A stretch of DNA of 58,559 nt from the NCBI GenBank assembly GCA_016875875.1, contig VGOP01000003.1:162687-221245 (forward strand), read 5' to 3'. The DNA comes from Chloroflexota bacterium (lineage in GTDB: Bacteria; Chloroflexota; Dehalococcoidia; GIF9; UBA5629). Under the pieces are notes generated by a model. That model saw only the letters and a list, made by a program, of their open reading frames with translations. It was not told the DNA's origin and made no database searches. This document shows, piece after piece, positions 28,975 to 38,666 of the stretch (positions are counted from its first letter, which is position 1; each line of letters begins with the position of its first letter). Both the position numbers and the translations under genes were made by a program.

Positions 28975-29024
28975 TTTTTTCTCCTCATGTTTATTCATTG
29001 TTAAAGGCACCTGGTTAGGGGCAC

Positions 29025-29984
29025 CTACCTCTTTATCTTGCCCGGCAGTATGTATATATAAGGCTTGTGTAAAATTCGTCTGTGTATAAAGCGGTCCAGT
29101 CGTCTCATCGCCAGAAAGATGGTCCATATTAGAGCATCTTCTTTGTAATACGAGCGTACCTCCTCGGCAGTAATAGGTTTTATCTCTAAGCCTTTTGCCT
29201 CCTTGGCAAAGAAGTCATTGGCGACCTGAACTAGCTTTGGAATTAGCTCAGGGCGCTGCTCCTTATAGAAATTGGCGATAAGGTCTACCACAACCAGGTG
29301 GAAGTTATAATAGCGAGTCATGACATCTTTTAGGAAGAGCCAGCGGATCAGCCAATGGAGAAAGGAGGGCGCGCTGCGCAGGAATAATTCTGGATCGAGC
29401 TGCTCTTTACCGTTCTTTCGGATAAATGGGGTGCTGGTGTCGATGTAGTAGAGTTGCGTCTTTGAGTCTATGTGCGGACTGTTGGGGTTGAGACCCCTTA
29501 TTGCCCAGTTGGATATCTGTCCGTCAATACCTATTTGGATGCCGGTGCCTTTTTCGTTAAAATCCCAGACCTTTTTTAGCTGTTTCAAGACAAGGCGGAA
29601 GAAAGTTATTAAGTCATCGTCTTTGAGGATATGGATGAGTTTATCGCCGAAGGATTCTGAAGGCAGCTTTTCCTGAACATCAAAGCAAACTATGTATCCA
29701 GCATCGCAGGCGAAAGAAACAAAACCGAATGGTGGCACATTTATGCCTACCTGGTCATTTAGTATGCGGTTGTACTCATCGTAGATGGTTTTGTATTGGT
29801 CTAGCTCTTCTTGGTGTCTAAAAATGGGCATGCGCTTGCAGGCCAGTTTTGGCTCGCCTTCGATTGCAAAGACGGTGCTTATCTCCCCATACCCCAGCAC
29901 CTTTGCTGGGATTTTGCTGTTCTCTGGGTGACTTGGGTCAAGTCCCCTCTCGAATTCTTTCAGTAAGTCTGCGTTTATCTTCAT
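29025..29984 (-). CDS. Uncharacterised kinase-like fold protein
   Basis: 319 aa, soluble. The N-terminus has a glycine-rich loop [10 protein letters not shown] (30-39) followed by LACKRM with K50, like the VAIK lysine of protein kinases. IDGQISNW has D154 and N159 in catalytic-loop spacing, and YYIDTSTP has D182 where the DFG Asp would lie. The C-terminal third is helical and basic. It may belong to the uncharacterised DUF6206 group; I am not certain. It sits 16 bp after the aminotransferase gene and upstream of metK, so a small-molecule kinase role linked to SAM or amine metabolism is a reasonable guess, no more. Confidence 0.7.
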   Translation of the reverse strand: MKINADLLKEFERGLDPSHPENSKIPAKVLGYGEISTVFAIEGEPKLACKRMPIFRHQEELDQYKTIYDEYNRILNDQVGINVPPFGFVSFACDAGYIVCFDVQEKLPSESFGDKLIHILKDDDLITFFRLVLKQLKKVWDFNEKGTGIQIGIDGQISNWAIRGLNPNSPHIDSKTQLYYIDTSTPFIRKNGKEQLDPELFLRSAPSFLHWLIRWLFLKDVMTRYYNFHLVVVDLIANFYKEQRPELIPKLVQVANDFFAKEAKGLEIKPITAEEVRSYYKEDALIWTIFLAMRRLDRFIHRRILHKPYIYILPGKIKR

Positions 29985-30000
29985 GTCGCCGTTTCCCCCA

Positions 30001-31257
30001 TTAGAGGCTAAGAAAATCTTTGGTATCCTTGAGAGCGCCGTCCAGACGCTCTAGTATCTCGTATGCAATCTCCTTGTCTATATTCAAAGGCGGCAATAGC
30101 TGACTGACTCGCCTATCGTTGTTAGCGTAGATGGAGAGTATACCGTGGTCATAGCAGACCTTGGTCATTATCGGCCCGCATTGTTCATTTATCATCTCAA
30201 TGCCCATCATCAGCCCCAGTTGCCGCAGGCCAACCAATATGGTTGGATGCTTTGTCTTAAGTTCCTTGAAACCTTGGGCAAAGACCTCAGCCAACTCATG
30301 CACGTGCTCAAGGAATTCAGGGCGAGATGACTCCTCCAGCACTGCCAAGGCCACTGGGCAACCTACTTCGGCGCCTCCAAATGTGGACACATGGATGAAC
30401 GGGTGTTCGTGAAAGAAGGATTCAAATTCCTTTCTGAAACACGTGGTGCTCATGGGGTAAATTCCGCCTGATAGACCCTTGCCGATGACCATGATATCCG
30501 GCACTACATCGTAATGTTCGATTCCCCAGAGCTTGCCGGTGCGTCCCAGCCCGGTCTGGACCTCGTCAATAATCAATAAGGCGCCGTTCTCACTGCAGAG
30601 GCTCTTTACCTGTGGGAAGAAGTCTGCTGGCGGTATCGGCATTCCGGATGTGGCGGGTATGGTCTCGAATATCATTGCTGCCGTGTTTTTATCCATAGCT
30701 TGCTTCAGTGCAGCGATGTCGCCAAAAGGCACCTGGACAAAACCAGGTGGGTTGGGGCCGAAAGGCTGACGGTATTGCTCATCACCGGTAGCCAGTGCCA
30801 GGCCGGTATGTCCGTGATAGCCGCCCAAAGCTGAGATGATTTTGAGCTTGCCGGTATAGCCCCTGGCCAGTTTGATGGCTAGGTCGATGGCTTCGCCCCC
30901 GCTGACACCGAAGACAGTGTAGGTGATGTCGCCCGGGATTAACTGTGCCAACCTTTCTGCTAGTATTGCCCGTTGCTCGCTGACAAAATGGTGGTTGCCG
31001 ATATCAAGCTCCTTAAGGCTATTCATTAGGGCAGCGATGATTTTGGGATTGTGATGCCCCAGATTGAATACGCCTCCATTGCAGTGGCAGTTAATCAGCC
31101 TTTTGTCGCTGGTGGCATCCCAGACATAAGCCCCTTCTCTGCGGCCGAAGACAAAGTCCAGGCCGAACATTTTGAACGTCTCCACCTTACCCGAAGACAC
31201 ATGCTCGGCAAAGCGGTTTACAATCCCTTCTTTATTGTCTAAACCAATGTATTTCAT
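30001..31257 (-). CDS. Class III PLP-dependent aminotransferase
   Basis: 418 aa. The family signature LLIIDEVQTGLGRTGKLWG includes D231 and E232; K260 in VIGKGLSGG forms the PLP Schiff base; GVSGGEAIDLAIKLAR is the cofactor phosphate region. Related enzymes use acetylornithine, 4-aminobutyrate, putrescine or similar omega-amines; the substrate here cannot be assigned. It lies between ahcY (18 bp upstream) and the kinase-like gene, same strand, probably one transcript. Confidence 0.9.
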   Translation of the reverse strand: MKYIGLDNKEGIVNRFAEHVSSGKVETFKMFGLDFVFGRREGAYVWDATSDKRLINCHCNGGVFNLGHHNPKIIAALMNSLKELDIGNHHFVSEQRAILAERLAQLIPGDITYTVFGVSGGEAIDLAIKLARGYTGKLKIISALGGYHGHTGLALATGDEQYRQPFGPNPPGFVQVPFGDIAALKQAMDKNTAAMIFETIPATSGMPIPPADFFPQVKSLCSENGALLIIDEVQTGLGRTGKLWGIEHYDVVPDIMVIGKGLSGGIYPMSTTCFRKEFESFFHEHPFIHVSTFGGAEVGCPVALAVLEESSRPEFLEHVHELAEVFAQGFKELKTKHPTILVGLRQLGLMMGIEMINEQCGPIMTKVCYDHGILSIYANNDRRVSQLLPPLNIDKEIAYEILERLDGALKDTKDFLSL

Positions 31258-31275
31258 ATTAAGCCCTTTTCCAGG

Positions 31276-32541
<1,266 letters not shown>

Positions 32542-32632
32542 CTACTCCTTATTATAATTTATCTGAAATCTGTCTGCATGAAAGAGTACTTGAGCACAAC
32601 ATCCAATCATGGATGTGCAAGTCTATTTTCAT

Positions 32633-33235
32633 CTATTTCTTTTGCACGTTGGTGATGTACCAGTCCTCAGGCTGGTCATTACGGGTATCAACTATGAAGT
32701 GGATAATATTAAGGTTAGGATACAAGCCCTTTAAGTCGTCCAGATTTACTTCTTCGAACTTCTTTTTATTGCTGAAGTAGGCTTCTTCGGTTAGCGCGTT
32801 CGATTCATAATCTTCCTTGGTGCGCTTTAGTATCCGCGCGATGGACACTTCCTGTGGACAGTCTGTCTGCATGATGATAAAGGTCAGGTTGTGTTTGGTG
32901 GCTATGGCAGCGGCACGTCTTCTTAATGACTGCGTGACGAAAGTGGCATCGAGAATCACGCCATCGCCCTCACTTAGAATCTCCTCGGCTCGGGTGAACA
33001 TCTCATCATAGACCAGTGTCCGTTTATCCATGTTAGAGGCGACTTTCTCATCAAATATGTCCTCGTTTTTCAGTACCTCCAGTCTAATCAGGTCAGTTCG
33101 AAGGAGCGGATAACCCTTAATCTTGGACACTTCCTCAGTCGTCTCGGTTTTCCAGGTACCGGGCAGGCCACAAACAATAAGCAAGAACCTGGTCCCCAAC
33201 TCGTTTTCCACAAATCCAACAAACGGCTGTCTCAA
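32633..33235 (-). CDS. AAA_33-type P-loop kinase (COG0645-like)
   Basis: 200 aa from TTG 33235 with SD AAAGAGG. The P-loop is GLPGTWKTE (23-31), with Trp in place of the usual Gly before Lys. It continues with RTDLIR, a GVILDATFVTQSLRRRA Walker B-like region and a LID with ILKRTKED. The family contains polynucleotide- or small-molecule kinases and zeta-toxin relatives. In many bacteria this domain is fused to the C-terminus of the APH-like protein encoded just upstream here; the two occur as separate neighbours in this genome. Substrate unknown. Confidence 0.8.
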   Translation of the reverse strand: MRQPFVGFVENELGTRFLLIVCGLPGTWKTETTEEVSKIKGYPLLRTDLIRLEVLKNEDIFDEKVASNMDKRTLVYDEMFTRAEEILSEGDGVILDATFVTQSLRRRAAAIATKHNLTFIIMQTDCPQEVSIARILKRTKEDYESNALTEEAYFSNKKKFEEVNLDDLKGLYPNLNIIHFIVDTRNDQPEDWYITNVQKK

Positions 33236-33318
33236 TCTATTGCCTCTTTTTATCCGCTACTATATAGACAAGCCCAACGTTCACCTAATCCGATTTAGCT
33301 TACTCCATTCCTAATATA

Positions 33319-34320
33319 TCATATATATGACTCGGCAAGCTCGAAATACCTCTTAGCGGCAGCCAGAACGTTTGTCTTTTCCTCCTCCGGGACATGAGGG
33401 TCATCCAGCATGAAACTGGCTACTTTGCCCCGAACATAGGCGCGATAACACTTGTAGAAGTTTAGCAGCTGGAGCAGTTCTTTATCCTGACTAAAGCTGA
33501 CATAAGCATTGACGAAAGCCTGGGACAGGTCGGCTCGTTGAAAGCGGTCCAGGTCCATAGCCAGGAAGGCGACTTCGGAAGCAACATCACCATATCTGAA
33601 CCTGTCATTGAACTCGATGCAGTCGTAGATATAGATTCCATTGCTGAGACAGACGTGGGCAGCGTGAAGGTCGCCATGGCAATCTCTTATCCTGCCGTCC
33701 TTGACTCGGTTATCAAACAGGGACTTATTCGATTCAGCGAAGTTATCGGTGTAAACCTTGATTTGGCGATATTGCTGGGCAGTGATGGAAACGCCGATAT
33801 ATTTCTCGGTCTGGGCAAAGTTTTCATCGGTGTTTACCTTAACGGCGTCCAGTTTACCGTAGGCGCTGATTTCCGGGCTTGTTTTGGCTTTGTCGTGAAA
33901 TGCCGCCAGTTTTTCAGCTACCCTTAGCACCATCTCCTCGGTCACCAAATCCTGGGGCAAAAGCCTGTCCATCATCCGCTCCTGAGGTAGCTGTTTCATT
34001 TTCACTGCATATTCGATTATCTTTCCCTTGCCGCCGAGGTGAATTTGCCCCCGACTGCTGACTATAGCCACGACTTCCAAATAGACGTCGGGGCAAAGGC
34101 GTCTGTTCAGTTCTATTTCCTGCTGGCAGAAGAAGCGGCGCTTCTCCAGTGTGGTGTAGTCCAGATAGCCCAAATCAACCGGTTTTTTTATTTTGTAGAC
34201 GTAGTCGCCGCTGAGAAACAGGAATGACATCTGGGTCTGCACCAACTCTACCTTTTGCGGTTTATGAGGATAGGTTTCAGGTTTAAGTAATGCTTGAACT
34301 AAAGCTGGTTGTTTTGTCAC
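33319..34320 (-). CDS. Aminoglycoside phosphotransferase-like protein (COG2187-like)
   Basis: 333 aa from GTG 34320. It has a kinase-like fold: VYKIKKPVDLGYLDYTT near 41-57, catalytic CHGDLHAAHVCL (H215-G-D217-L-H219), and the metal-binding D233 in IYDCIEFNDRFRYGDVASE. It belongs to the group usually named bifunctional aminoglycoside phosphotransferase/ATP-binding protein, although antibiotic resistance is unlikely to be its role. The AAA_33 partner follows 83 bp downstream. Function unknown. Confidence 0.82.
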   Translation of the reverse strand: MTKQPALVQALLKPETYPHKPQKVELVQTQMSFLFLSGDYVYKIKKPVDLGYLDYTTLEKRRFFCQQEIELNRRLCPDVYLEVVAIVSSRGQIHLGGKGKIIEYAVKMKQLPQERMMDRLLPQDLVTEEMVLRVAEKLAAFHDKAKTSPEISAYGKLDAVKVNTDENFAQTEKYIGVSITAQQYRQIKVYTDNFAESNKSLFDNRVKDGRIRDCHGDLHAAHVCLSNGIYIYDCIEFNDRFRYGDVASEVAFLAMDLDRFQRADLSQAFVNAYVSFSQDKELLQLLNFYKCYRAYVRGKVASFMLDDPHVPEEEKTNVLAAAKRYFELAESYI

Positions 34321-34359
34321 TTTTCTATTTTAAACATAAGCAAGTTTCTAGCATGCATA

Positions 34360-34391
34360 GGGTGGTCTACAATATCACTCGTAGACCACCC
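34360..34391. terminator. 11-bp perfect hairpin, possible terminator
   Basis: GGGTGGTCTAC (34360-34370) and GTAGACCACCC (34381-34391) flank a 10-nt loop, between the lipoprotein gene end and the APH-like gene start. There is no run of T on either side, so a Rho-independent terminator is possible but not textbook; an operator or processing stem is the alternative. Confidence 0.45.
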
Positions 34392-34478
34392 TTAACTATC
34401 AAACGGGAATTATCACCTCCCGTATTTATTTGCTGGCTACTCAGGCCTTAGATACGTAGCTTGTTAAACCAAACTGCC

Positions 34479-35105
34479 TCATGGCACTACATGAAGAACC
34501 TGGACTCTGGTTACGGTACCTTGAGCATTTGTGGCTCTGAGCGTGTAGGTATGGGTTCCCAGCGCCGGCGTGAGTATTCTGTTCCCGCTGTGAGACTCTG
34601 ATATGCCGTTTATGGTCACGCTGGCAGCATTTTGTACTTCCCAGCGCATTACCGCCTTGTTGGGTCCAGGTCCGGGTGGGTGATGGATAGTATTCGGGCT
34701 GATATCGAAGACCACTATATTGGGTGGCAGCGCCGGTGGTGGTGTAGTTGAAGTTGATGAAGTTACAGTGACGGTCACGGACTGTGTAACGCTTCCGGCA
34801 CTATTGCTGGCAGTCAACGTATAGGTTGTGCTGGAACTTGGCGAAACCGAAGTGGTTCCGGCCGCCGCCAATCCGCTGCCGACGTTCTGGTCTATCTGGA
34901 TACTGGTGGCGTTGGTAACGTTCCAGAGCAGCGTTGTTGACTCTCCCTCCGTTATATCGGTTGAAGTGGCGGAGAATGCCACGATGGTTGGCACGCTTGT
35001 GGTGGTAGTCTCTGTAGTTGTTGATGTAGGCCAGCAGGCGAGAGAACTCAGTGCTAGGCCGCTGATCAGCAATAATAGCAAACCGAATAAAAACACCTTC
35101 TTCAT
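34479..35105 (-). CDS. Secreted lipoprotein with two Ig-like repeats
   Basis: 208 aa. The N-terminal lipoprotein signal ends LALSSLAC (Cys24 would be lipidated), then a Thr/Ser-rich linker and two ~75-residue beta-sandwich repeats separated by a Pro-rich spacer. Each has a W-x-V-x-NA-x-S core: LLWNVTNATSIQI and MRWEVQNAASVTI. SD present. It is probably a surface-exposed binding or structural protein; ligand unknown. It stands alone between hairpin 34360-34391 and the thiolase/DUF35 pair. Confidence 0.75.
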   Translation of the reverse strand: MKKVFLFGLLLLLISGLALSSLACWPTSTTTETTTTSVPTIVAFSATSTDITEGESTTLLWNVTNATSIQIDQNVGSGLAAAGTTSVSPSSSTTYTLTASNSAGSVTQSVTVTVTSSTSTTPPPALPPNIVVFDISPNTIHHPPGPGPNKAVMRWEVQNAASVTINGISESHSGNRILTPALGTHTYTLRATNAQGTVTRVQVLHVVP

Positions 35106-35167
35106 GTCTACCTCCTGATACTTTTGACAATGAGTATAACGGTGACGTATTTCGATGTCAATAGCCT

Positions 35168-35578
35168 TTAAGTCCCTAGGCTGAAGAGCGGCTTGGCTTC
35201 GTCACCAGCAGAATACTTGTCCCCGGGGAAGACCGCATGCCCCATCTGCACTTTTTTGCCCATTATCTCCATGGTCACTTTGCTTGGGTCAATGCCGGTC
35301 AGGTTACCCATTATCCACGGCCCTTCGTCTAGTTCCACCAGAACTATGACATACGGGCATTCTCCCTCACGTCCTTCTGGTGCCACGAAAACAGTGGTAA
35401 AAGTCTGTATCTTGCCCTTGCCGCTCAATTCCACGATGTCTAGTTCGGTGCTGGAACAATTTCCGCAGGCTATTTTCGGTGGCACAATTATGTTGCCACA
35501 CTGTTTGCATTTCAATCCCAGCAGTTTGTTTTGTTTAAGCGCCTCATTATATTGTTTGAAACTAAGTTTATGTTCCAC
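35168..35578 (-). CDS. DUF35 / zinc-ribbon OB-fold protein, thiolase partner
   Basis: 136 aa from GTG 35578 with SD GAAGGAGG. The rubredoxin-like zinc ribbon has C24-x2-C27 and C38-x2-C41, followed by an OB-fold. These proteins form complexes with thiolases or HMG-CoA synthase and channel acyl-CoA intermediates. It is 34 bp downstream of the thiolase gene, the classical arrangement. Confidence 0.9.
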   Translation of the reverse strand: MEHKLSFKQYNEALKQNKLLGLKCKQCGNIIVPPKIACGNCSSTELDIVELSGKGKIQTFTTVFVAPEGREGECPYVIVLVELDEGPWIMGNLTGIDPSKVTMEIMGKKVQMGHAVFPGDKYSAGDEAKPLFSLGT

Positions 35579-35612
35579 TTTTAGCCTCCTTCGGAATTAG
35601 ACTGCGGTCGTA

Positions 35613-36788
35613 TTACCAGCCCCTCTTCAGAATCACGTTGCAAAGTGTGCCACCATCTCCACCAAGTGTATCGGTCATGCCTATCTTGGCTCCTTCGACC
35701 TGGCGTTCACCGCATTCGCCTCTCAACTGCTTCACTATTTCATATACCTGAGCAGTGCCAGTGGCGCCTATCGGGTGCCCCTTGGCTTTTAGGCCGCCGG
35801 ACGGGTTTACCGGTATCTTGCCTCCGAGCCTGGTCTCACCTTTCTCCACAGCCTCACCGGATTTACCGAATTCGAAGAATCCGAGGCTGTCTAGGGCAAC
35901 GATTGTAGCTATGCTGAAGCAGTCGTGAAGCTCAACTACATCTATATCCTTGGGTGTAAGCCCGGCCATTTTATAGGATTGCTCGGCAGCCAGTTCCCTA
36001 GACCTGAGCCGCGGCAGGTACTCTTTCTGGCTGAGCAGGTTTCCAGCTGAAGCCTGACCGACGCCGACCACATAAACGGGCTTATTGGTCAGCTTCTTAG
36101 CTTTTTCTTCTGAAGCTAGAATGATGGCTGAACCACCATCGGAGAAGGGGCAGCAGTCGTAGAGCTGGAGAGGTTGGCATACCATAAAGCTGTTGAGCAC
36201 ATCATCTACAGTTATCTCTTTTTGGAATTGGGCTTTGGGATTGCGTGCGCCGTAGTAGTGGGAGTTGACAGTAACTTGAGCCATCTGCTGCTTGAGCTTT
36301 TCCAGCGGTATGCCGTACCTCTTTGCATAAAGGTGGGCAAGCAGTGCAAAGACGCCGGGGAAGGTGATTCCGCTTGGGTATTCATAACGGCTGTCGCTGG
36401 CCATGGCGAAGGTCCGGGTGGCTAAAGGCGTGCCCATCTTGGCAGCGGTCTCAGCGCCACCGGCCAGAACTATGTCATAGAATCCTGAAGCCACCCACAT
36501 GAAGGCATCTCGGAAGGCAGCGCTGGATGAAGCGCAGGCGTTTTCGTATTTGTTGGCCGGTATATGCGAGGCGCCGATATAGTCGGCGGCAAAAGCTTGC
36601 GGTTGTGCCTGTCCCTCGGCGAAGTCCCCCAACGCGTTGCCCATAAACAAAGCCTGCATATCTTTTGGCTTCAAGTTAGACTCGTTTATGGCGTCGATGG
36701 CGGCTTCAGCAAACAGTTCAACGGTTGTCTTATCTTGCTTGCCGCTGAATTTCGTCATCCCAACGCCAACTACAGCTACTTTTCTCAT
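35613..36788 (-). CDS. Thiolase (acetyl-CoA acetyltransferase / SCP-x type)
   Basis: 391 aa. The nucleophile C85 is in NACASSSAAF, with VELHDCFSIA and GGLKAKGHPIGATG forming the rest of the active site. HDCF instead of NEAF places it in the SCP-x/archaeal-type thiolase group, which works with a DUF35 partner. It condenses or cleaves acyl-CoA; the pathway cannot be told from the window. Confidence 0.9.
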   Translation of the reverse strand: MRKVAVVGVGMTKFSGKQDKTTVELFAEAAIDAINESNLKPKDMQALFMGNALGDFAEGQAQPQAFAADYIGASHIPANKYENACASSSAAFRDAFMWVASGFYDIVLAGGAETAAKMGTPLATRTFAMASDSRYEYPSGITFPGVFALLAHLYAKRYGIPLEKLKQQMAQVTVNSHYYGARNPKAQFQKEITVDDVLNSFMVCQPLQLYDCCPFSDGGSAIILASEEKAKKLTNKPVYVVGVGQASAGNLLSQKEYLPRLRSRELAAEQSYKMAGLTPKDIDVVELHDCFSIATIVALDSLGFFEFGKSGEAVEKGETRLGGKIPVNPSGGLKAKGHPIGATGTAQVYEIVKQLRGECGERQVEGAKIGMTDTLGGDGGTLCNVILKRGW

Positions 36789-36839
36789 ACGTCTATACCT
36801 CCATTCATTACTTTATCAACTCCTCTTCTAAACTATCTT

Positions 36840-36866
36840 CCCCCTTTCCTTAAAAAGGAGAGGGGG
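36840..36866. repeat. Hairpin repeat in the thiolase-archaemetzincin gap
   Basis: CCCCCTTTCCTTAAAAAGGAGAGGGGG folds into a stem of about 12 bp and is followed by ACCAAGGGGGTGAGG. It has the look of a dispersed REP-like intergenic element. It occupies most of the 105-bp gap and has no coding potential. Confidence 0.5.
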
Positions 36867-36893
36867 ACCAAGGGGGTGAGGTTCAAACAAACA

Positions 36894-37415
36894 TTATTTT
36901 ATCAGCTTTGGCCGACATTGACTACAAAAAGTGGCTTGCTTCCAGTCGGTATCAGCCAGGCTATTGGAAAAGTGCATAACACACTTGGTATTGTTGCAGT
37001 GTTCTAAGCCAAAAGTATGCCCTAGTTCATGAACCGCCTCCTTGGTAGCTCTGTCCAGAAAAAAAGGTTCGTCCGAAGGCAACTCGTAAAATTCCTGTCT
37101 CAGACGGCATAAAGAGATAAGAGCTACTCCGGAGGCTATATCAGCCTGACCGAAGACGAAGTTCAGCCCCGAGGCATAAAGGTCAACATCAACTATGCCC
37201 AAGACCTTTTCATCCTTGGCCACGCCTGATTTCTTCAGCTTGGCAAGTAGTTTTGAAGCCAGGTATTGCCCTCGCTTTGAGTCGTAGGCCTGCTCAAGCT
37301 TGCTAGCCTCTGGGATTATCTCTACAGGGCAGCCAAAGGTTTGATTCAGCTTTTCCTTGAGCTCTTGTAGTATGTTACTATCAATGCTGCCTATCGGCTT
37401 AAGGATTATCTTCAC
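36894..37415 (-). CDS. amzA: Archaemetzincin family metalloprotease
   Basis: 173 aa from GTG 37415. The extended zinc motif is H129-E-x2-H133-x2-G-x2-H139-C140, then C145-x-M147 (the Met-turn) and C164-x2-C167. This is the archaemetzincin signature, in which the four Cys form a second structural zinc site. It is widespread in archaea, scattered in bacteria. Predicted cytoplasmic aminopeptidase/protease; substrates unknown. It is 7 bp downstream of the THEP1 gene, so probably co-transcribed. Confidence 0.92.
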   Translation of the reverse strand: MKIILKPIGSIDSNILQELKEKLNQTFGCPVEIIPEASKLEQAYDSKRGQYLASKLLAKLKKSGVAKDEKVLGIVDVDLYASGLNFVFGQADIASGVALISLCRLRQEFYELPSDEPFFLDRATKEAVHELGHTFGLEHCNNTKCVMHFSNSLADTDWKQATFCSQCRPKLIK

Positions 37416-37422
37416 GTGCAGT

Positions 37423-37935
37423 CTATTTCACCCAATCAAGTATTTCTTTCAACACCTGATCGTGGTTAGCTCGGGTAAGCTGGACAACTTTTACCCTGGC
37501 GTGGCGTTTTATGTCATCGGCGAAAGGGTGGGGGCTGAGCATAACCGTGCCCAGAACTTTCTTGCCGCTATCTATCGCCTTGAGCACGGCTTGTCTAAAG
37601 CGGGGCGAGAAAAGCTCCATCTTGCCGATTTCGTCGATAACTATTAAATCGCTTTCCTCTATCGCCTGATTAATGGCGGTAACACCAACGTTATCCAGAT
37701 TCTGGACGTCGACGCCGTACTTGCTCACTTGATAATGGCCGGGGAAGTCAACATGTGCCAGCATGGCGTCCTGCCCATCTAAGGTAACAATCCTGAAGCC
37801 CTGCCTTGCTCCGCCGGTTCTTATCTCTTCGGTATAAAAGCCGCCGGCTTTGGCTTTAGACATGGCTACCGCCTGTCTGATGACGGTAGTTTTGCCTGTA
37901 CCCGGGCTACCGGTTAAGAGGTAGACATTGGCCAT
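37423..37935 (-). CDS. THEP1-type nucleoside-triphosphatase
   Basis: 170 aa. P-loop GSPGTGKTT at 9-17 and the Walker B segment LIVIDEIGKMEL identify the THEP1 NTPase family (slow ATP/GTP hydrolysis, physiological role unresolved). GGFYTEEIRTGGARQGFRI is the other conserved block. It is immediately upstream of amzA and 5 bp downstream of the Ala/Lys-rich gene. Confidence 0.9.
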   Translation of the reverse strand: MANVYLLTGSPGTGKTTVIRQAVAMSKAKAGGFYTEEIRTGGARQGFRIVTLDGQDAMLAHVDFPGHYQVSKYGVDVQNLDNVGVTAINQAIEESDLIVIDEIGKMELFSPRFRQAVLKAIDSGKKVLGTVMLSPHPFADDIKRHARVKVVQLTRANHDQVLKEILDWVK

Positions 37936-37940
37936 TAAGT

Positions 37941-38474
37941 CTATGTGGCTTCGGTCTTCTTCTTTCGGGCGGGCTTTTTCGGCTCTTCTGCCGGTTCTTC
38001 TGCCTTCGCTTTAGCCGCCTTTGCCTTTGGTTTGGCGGTTACGGCTTCGGCCACGGCCTCAGTCTTCTTTAAAGCACGCTTTTTGGCTGCTTCTGCTGCC
38101 TTTGGTTTGGCGGTTACAGCTTCAGCCGCGGCGGCTTCTACCTTCTTCCTGCTTGGTTTTTTCGGTGCTTCCTCTGCTACTTTTGCTTTAGCCGCTTTTG
38201 GTTTTGCCCTTACAGCTTTAGCCGGGGCTTTTGCTACGACGGATGCCTCTTCTTTCGCCTTCGGTTTTGGGGTTACAGCTTCAGGTGCGGCGACTGCCTC
38301 TGCCATCTTCTTTCTGGCCGGCTTCTTCGGTGCTGGCGGTGCCTCAACAACTGCCACTGCTGGTTTGGCTGCCGCGACGTCAATGCCAGCCAGCGCCATC
38401 ATCTTTCTTCTCTCTTCCAGCTTCTTGCGGCGTTTGCGATGCTTTAGGATAGCCATTCTTCTACTTTTATTCAT
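37941..38474 (-). CDS. Ala/Lys/Pro-rich basic repeat protein (histone H1-like tail)
   Basis: 177 aa. A very basic N-terminus, MNKSRRMAILKHRKRRKKLE, is followed by ~150 residues of low complexity in Ala, Lys, Pro and Glu with recurring PKKPARKK, AEAVTAKPKA and KAKA blocks. No folded domain is recognised. Similar tails occur in bacterial H1/HU-like nucleoid proteins and in extensions of ribosomal proteins, so nucleic-acid binding is likely. It lies 5 bp upstream of the THEP1 gene, in operon spacing. The opposite-strand open frame is an artefact of its Ala/Lys codons. Confidence 0.75.
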   Translation of the reverse strand: MNKSRRMAILKHRKRRKKLEERRKMMALAGIDVAAAKPAVAVVEAPPAPKKPARKKMAEAVAAPEAVTPKPKAKEEASVVAKAPAKAVRAKPKAAKAKVAEEAPKKPSRKKVEAAAAEAVTAKPKAAEAAKKRALKKTEAVAEAVTAKPKAKAAKAKAEEPAEEPKKPARKKKTEAT

Positions 38475-38558
38475 CGTTTACCACCCAATCTAACAAATCT
38501 CAGACTTTTCAGTGTATTATCGCTTAAGTAGCTTGAGATTTCAAATTTCACCCTCACT

Positions 38559-38593
38559 GTCATCGCGAGGAGCTTCAGCGACGTGGCGATCTC
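38559..38593. repeat. Dispersed palindromic repeat, family A
   Basis: TGTCATCGCGAGGAG...GCGACGTGGCGATCTC, an imperfect palindrome. Further copies lie at 25158-25193, 42151-42185, 42283-42318, 42339-42367 and 46504-46534. It abuts a family B element. Confidence 0.75.
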
Positions 38594-38600
38594 ATTAAAC

Positions 38601-38657
38601 GTAGGGACAGACCTTTAGGTCTGTCCGCTGTGGACAGGTTTGAAAACCTGTCCCTAC
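38601..38657. repeat. Dispersed double-hairpin repeat, family B
   Basis: Two perfect hairpins, GGACAGACC-TTTA-GGTCTGTCC (38605-38626) and GGACAGGTTT-GA-AAACCTGTCC (38632-38653), within outer inverted ends GTAGGGACAG and CTGTCCCTAC. Other copies: 40315-40340 (single hairpin) and 48170-48244 (double). It lies just downstream of the core MetE gene and may also stop transcription. Confidence 0.8.
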
Positions 38658-38666
38658 ATTTCTCTG

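Noticed and set aside
28975-29127. N-terminal extension of metK by 51 codons
   Set aside because: Overlaps the upstream kinase-like gene and is not part of any MetK; SD supports TTG 28974.
37945-38493. 182-aa Ala/Phe-rich plus-strand frame
   Set aside because: Mirror of the Ala/Lys/Pro repeats of the minus-strand gene; the minus strand has operon spacing and a sensible protein.
38601-38657. tRNA-like or rho-independent terminator element
   Set aside because: Two simple hairpins without cloverleaf or T-run, and repeated elsewhere; classed as dispersed repeat.
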